From Burkholderiaceae bacterium (GTDB taxonomy: Bacteria > Pseudomonadota > Gammaproteobacteria > Burkholderiales > Burkholderiaceae_C): 33,284 bases of DNA. Numbering within the stretch: the stretch's first letter is position 1; every line of letters starts with the position of its first letter. The DNA lies in assembly GCA_017848435.1 (NCBI GenBank), contig JAFEHU010000030.1, positions 1 through 33,284 on the forward strand, read 5' to 3'. Below, piece after piece: positions 31,702 to 33,284 of the stretch. Made by a program: the position numbers and the translations under genes. Under the pieces are notes generated by a model, which did no database searches, was not told where the DNA came from, and saw only the letters and a list, made by a program, of their open reading frames with translations.

Positions 31702-33284
31702 ATGATCGCATCTCAAGACACCGCAGTTCAGTCCGCGCTATCGACTGGTCCTTTGGACGCTGGTGACGTCACGTTGCTGGCTCAGGCTGCGCCTGCAGCT
31801 GCTGCGGCGACAGCGCCAGCCCCAAGTGGCCTGGGTGTTATCACCGGCGCAACGAATGGTGTAGAAATTGTTCGGGGTGGTTCCCGCATTGCAGTGGACA
31901 GCACGCAACAGTTGCTGGCTGGTGATCGGGTTGTTGTGCCCAAAGACGGCTCTGCCAATGTGACCTTCCCTGGTCCTGGCGCAAACAAAACCCCTTTGAA
32001 TGGCGTGTTTTCCGGTGGCACGGACGCGGTTATTGGCGTTAAAACCCTTGCTCCTGGCGTTGAGCAAGTGACCGTAGATGTTGTTTCCGGCGACTTGTTC
32101 ATTGCAGCCCCAGACGCGGCTGATGCAGCGTCTGTTGCTGTCAAGAAAAAAGGCGCAGCGGGTACTGCTGGTGACGGGCTGGGCTTGGCTGCACTGGGCT
32201 TGCTTGGCTTGGCTGGCTTGGCTGGCCTGTTGAACAACAGCGACGATGGCAACGACGGTGCCAGTGGCGGTACAGGTCCTGCTATCCCGACTGGCCCCAC
32301 TGGCCCAACAACAACCGATCCGACAGGCCCTGCTGTCCCAACGGGCCCCACTGGCCCCACTGTTCCGACAGGCCCCACTGGTCCCGCCATCCCAACTGGC
32401 TCTACCGGTCCTACCGCTGACCCAACTGGCCCCACTGGTGCTACTGGCCCCACTGGCGCAACCGGTCCTACCGCTGACCCAACTGGCCCCACTGGTTCTA
32501 CTGGTCCTACTGCTGACCCAAGTGGTCCGTCGGGCGGTACGGGTTCGGGCTTTGGTTTGCTGAACCAGGGTCTGCTCGATACGGTCAACGGCTTGGTTGG
32601 CGGTGCACTGAGTGCTGTCGTTGCTTCTGGTGGCCTGGTGGGGGATACTGGTGCTGTCGACAACCTGTTGGCTGGCGCACTGACCGGTCAAGATGGCCTT
32701 ATCCTGCCTGTGAACGGTGGACTGCCTGGCTTGCCTGGTGATGGTGGCGGGCTTCCTGGTCTGCCTGGCGGTGCCGGAGTCGGTGGACTGCCAGCTTTGG
32801 GTGATGGCCTTCCGCTGGTTGGTGGCTTGCTGGGCCCCGATTCGGGTCTGCTTGACCAAGGTCTTCTGGACGCCGTCAGTGGCTTGACGGGCGGTGCGCT
32901 TGATCCGGTTGTCGGCACAGGTGGTTTGGCTGGGAATACCGGTGCGCTGGACAACTTGCTGGGCGGCGGTTTGACCGCGCCAAACGGACTGATCCTGCCG
33001 GTTGTTGGTCTGCCTGGTTTGCCCGCAGTGCCCGGTGCCGGCGGCTTGCTCGGTGGCTTGCCCGTAGGCACTGCGGCCCTGCCAGCCGGTGGTGTGCCTG
33101 ATGCCGCAGGCTTGCTCGCACCGCTCACCGAGTTGCTGGGCGGTGGTCTGCCAGGCGTCGGTGGTGGCGCAGGTGGTCTGCCTGACGTGGCGGGTTTGCT
33201 CGCACCGCTCACCGAGTTGCTGGGCGGTGGCCTGCCAGGCGTCGGTGGTGGCGCAGGTGGTCTGCCTGACGTGGCGGGTTTGCT
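31702..33284 (+). CDS. Collagen-like, tandem-repeat paralogue of the 28988 protein (runs off the window)
   Basis: The frame from the ATG at 31702 stays open for 527 codons to the window end; the 3' end is missing. AAAGGGA (31690-31696) is the ribosome site. There is no Sec signal. The N-terminus shares with the 28988 protein [28 protein letters not shown] and [16 protein letters not shown] (about residues 50-120). A hydrophobic run (158-177) ends in NNSDDGND. Residues about 192-282 are collagen-like Gly-Pro-Thr repeats; then come two 97-residue Gly/Leu-rich units (LLNQ at 32557, LLDQ at 32848) and 28-residue repeats to the end. Opposite-strand open frames here are by-products of the repeats. 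A surface or biofilm protein is likely. Confidence 0.82.
   Translation, partial: MIASQDTAVQSALSTGPLDAGDVTLLAQAAPAAAAATAPAPSGLGVITGATNGVEIVRGGSRIAVDSTQQLLAGDRVVVPKDGSANVTFPGPGANKTPLNGVFSGGTDAVIGVKTLAPGVEQVTVDVVSGDLFIAAPDAADAASVAVKKKGAAGTAGDGLGLAALGLLGLAGLAGLLNNSDDGNDGASGGTGPAIPTGPTGPTTTDPTGPAVPTGPTGPTVPTGPTGPAIPTGSTGPTADPTGPTGATGPTGATGPTADPTGPTGSTGPTADPSGPSGGTGSGFGLLNQGLLDTVNGLVGGALSAVVASGGLVGDTGAVDNLLAGALTGQDGLILPVNGGLPGLPGDGGGLPGLPGGAGVGGLPALGDGLPLVGGLLGPDSGLLDQGLLDAVSGLTGGALDPVVGTGGLAGNTGALDNLLGGGLTAPNGLILPVVGLPGLPAVPGAGGLLGGLPVGTAALPAGGVPDAAGLLAPLTELLGGGLPGVGGGAGGLPDVAGLLAPLTELLGGGLPGVGGGAGGLPDVAGL
32275..32550 (+). repeat. Collagen-like Gly-Pro-Thr coding repeats
   Basis: The segment codes for repeated G-P-T and G-P-A triplets ([25 protein letters not shown] and similar) with short Asp/Ile/Val-Pro interruptions. 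Nine- and eighteen-base units are nearly identical at DNA level, which favours slippage and length variation. Confidence 0.85.
33097..33284 (+). repeat. 84-base tandem repeat, near identical, cut by the window end
   Basis: Units start at 33097, 33181 and 33265 (partial), exactly 84 bases apart, coding for a 28-residue unit with [20 protein letters not shown]. Copies one and two differ at only a few bases. More units probably follow beyond the window. Confidence 0.95.

Noticed and set aside
31738-32859. Minus-strand open frames in the repeat region, one with collagen-like Gly-Pro-Val
   Set aside because: The GPT-coding repeats give Gly/Pro/Val or Ser/Gly/Arg-rich reading on the other strand. 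Only the plus frame has a ribosome site and homology to the 28988 protein.
32275-33284. CRISPR array suggested by regular repeats
   Set aside because: Repeats are in frame, coding, adjacent without unique spacers, and have multiples-of-three periods (9, 84, 291).

Overview
The window is a GC-rich chromosomal segment of a flagellated, respiring betaproteobacterium, most likely Burkholderiales and probably Comamonadaceae-like (Rhodoferax, Polaromonas or Hydrogenophaga type). This rests on the ybeD-lipB-lipA order, the atpIBEFHAGDC operon, FlhDC as flagellar master regulator, a short cytochrome c5-like gene, and a branched-chain-type (HAAT) ABC transporter fused in an operon to an acyl-CoA ligase. 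The genus is inference from family resemblance; no 16S gene is present.

Layout. 1-1860: one large, lower-GC, unrecognised minus-strand gene (distant TnsE-like features), which looks like the edge of an acquired island. 1880-3873: ybeD-lipB-lipA (minus), the lipoate pathway. 3904-5016: a metallo-beta-lactamase-fold lipoprotein. 5138-12454: the complete F1Fo ATP synthase operon with promoter and terminator. 12474-13515: fliA and a short FlgM-like anti-sigma gene (minus). 14059-14694: a Pal/OmpA-type lipoprotein with terminator. 14731-17653: on the minus strand, a histidine kinase, a NarL-type response regulator, then flhD and flhC. 17815-20732: four plus-strand housekeeping or unknown genes ending at a bidirectional terminator. 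20828-22334: a membrane-anchored cytochrome c (minus), tRNA-Arg(CCG) (plus) and a ProQ/FinO RNA chaperone (minus). 22533-28847: acyl-CoA ligase-livG-livF-livK-livH-livM, a probable carboxylate or amino-acid uptake and activation operon. 28988-33284: two large paralogous low-complexity proteins flanking a divergently placed glycosyltransferase; the second runs off the window and has no stop codon here.

How the parts work together. Lipoate synthesis, ATP synthase, cytochrome c and the ABC/ligase operon are energy and carbon metabolism. FliA, FlgM-like, FlhD, FlhC and the upstream two-component system form a dispersed motility-control block. The most novel-looking part is the right end: two proteins with a shared FecR-like N-terminal module, a central hydrophobic Gly-rich segment and no Sec signal, one with Pro-Thr repeats and one with collagen-like Gly-Pro-Thr repeats plus long Gly/Leu-rich tandem repeats, with a family 2 glycosyltransferase between them. 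I propose, as inference, that they are exported surface or biofilm proteins and possible glycosylation targets.

Two operons carry a strong T-tract-less hairpin directly after the gene whose product is needed in excess (atpE, livK), which suggests a shared way of setting subunit ratios. All calls come from reading the sequence and remembered family features; no database search was run.
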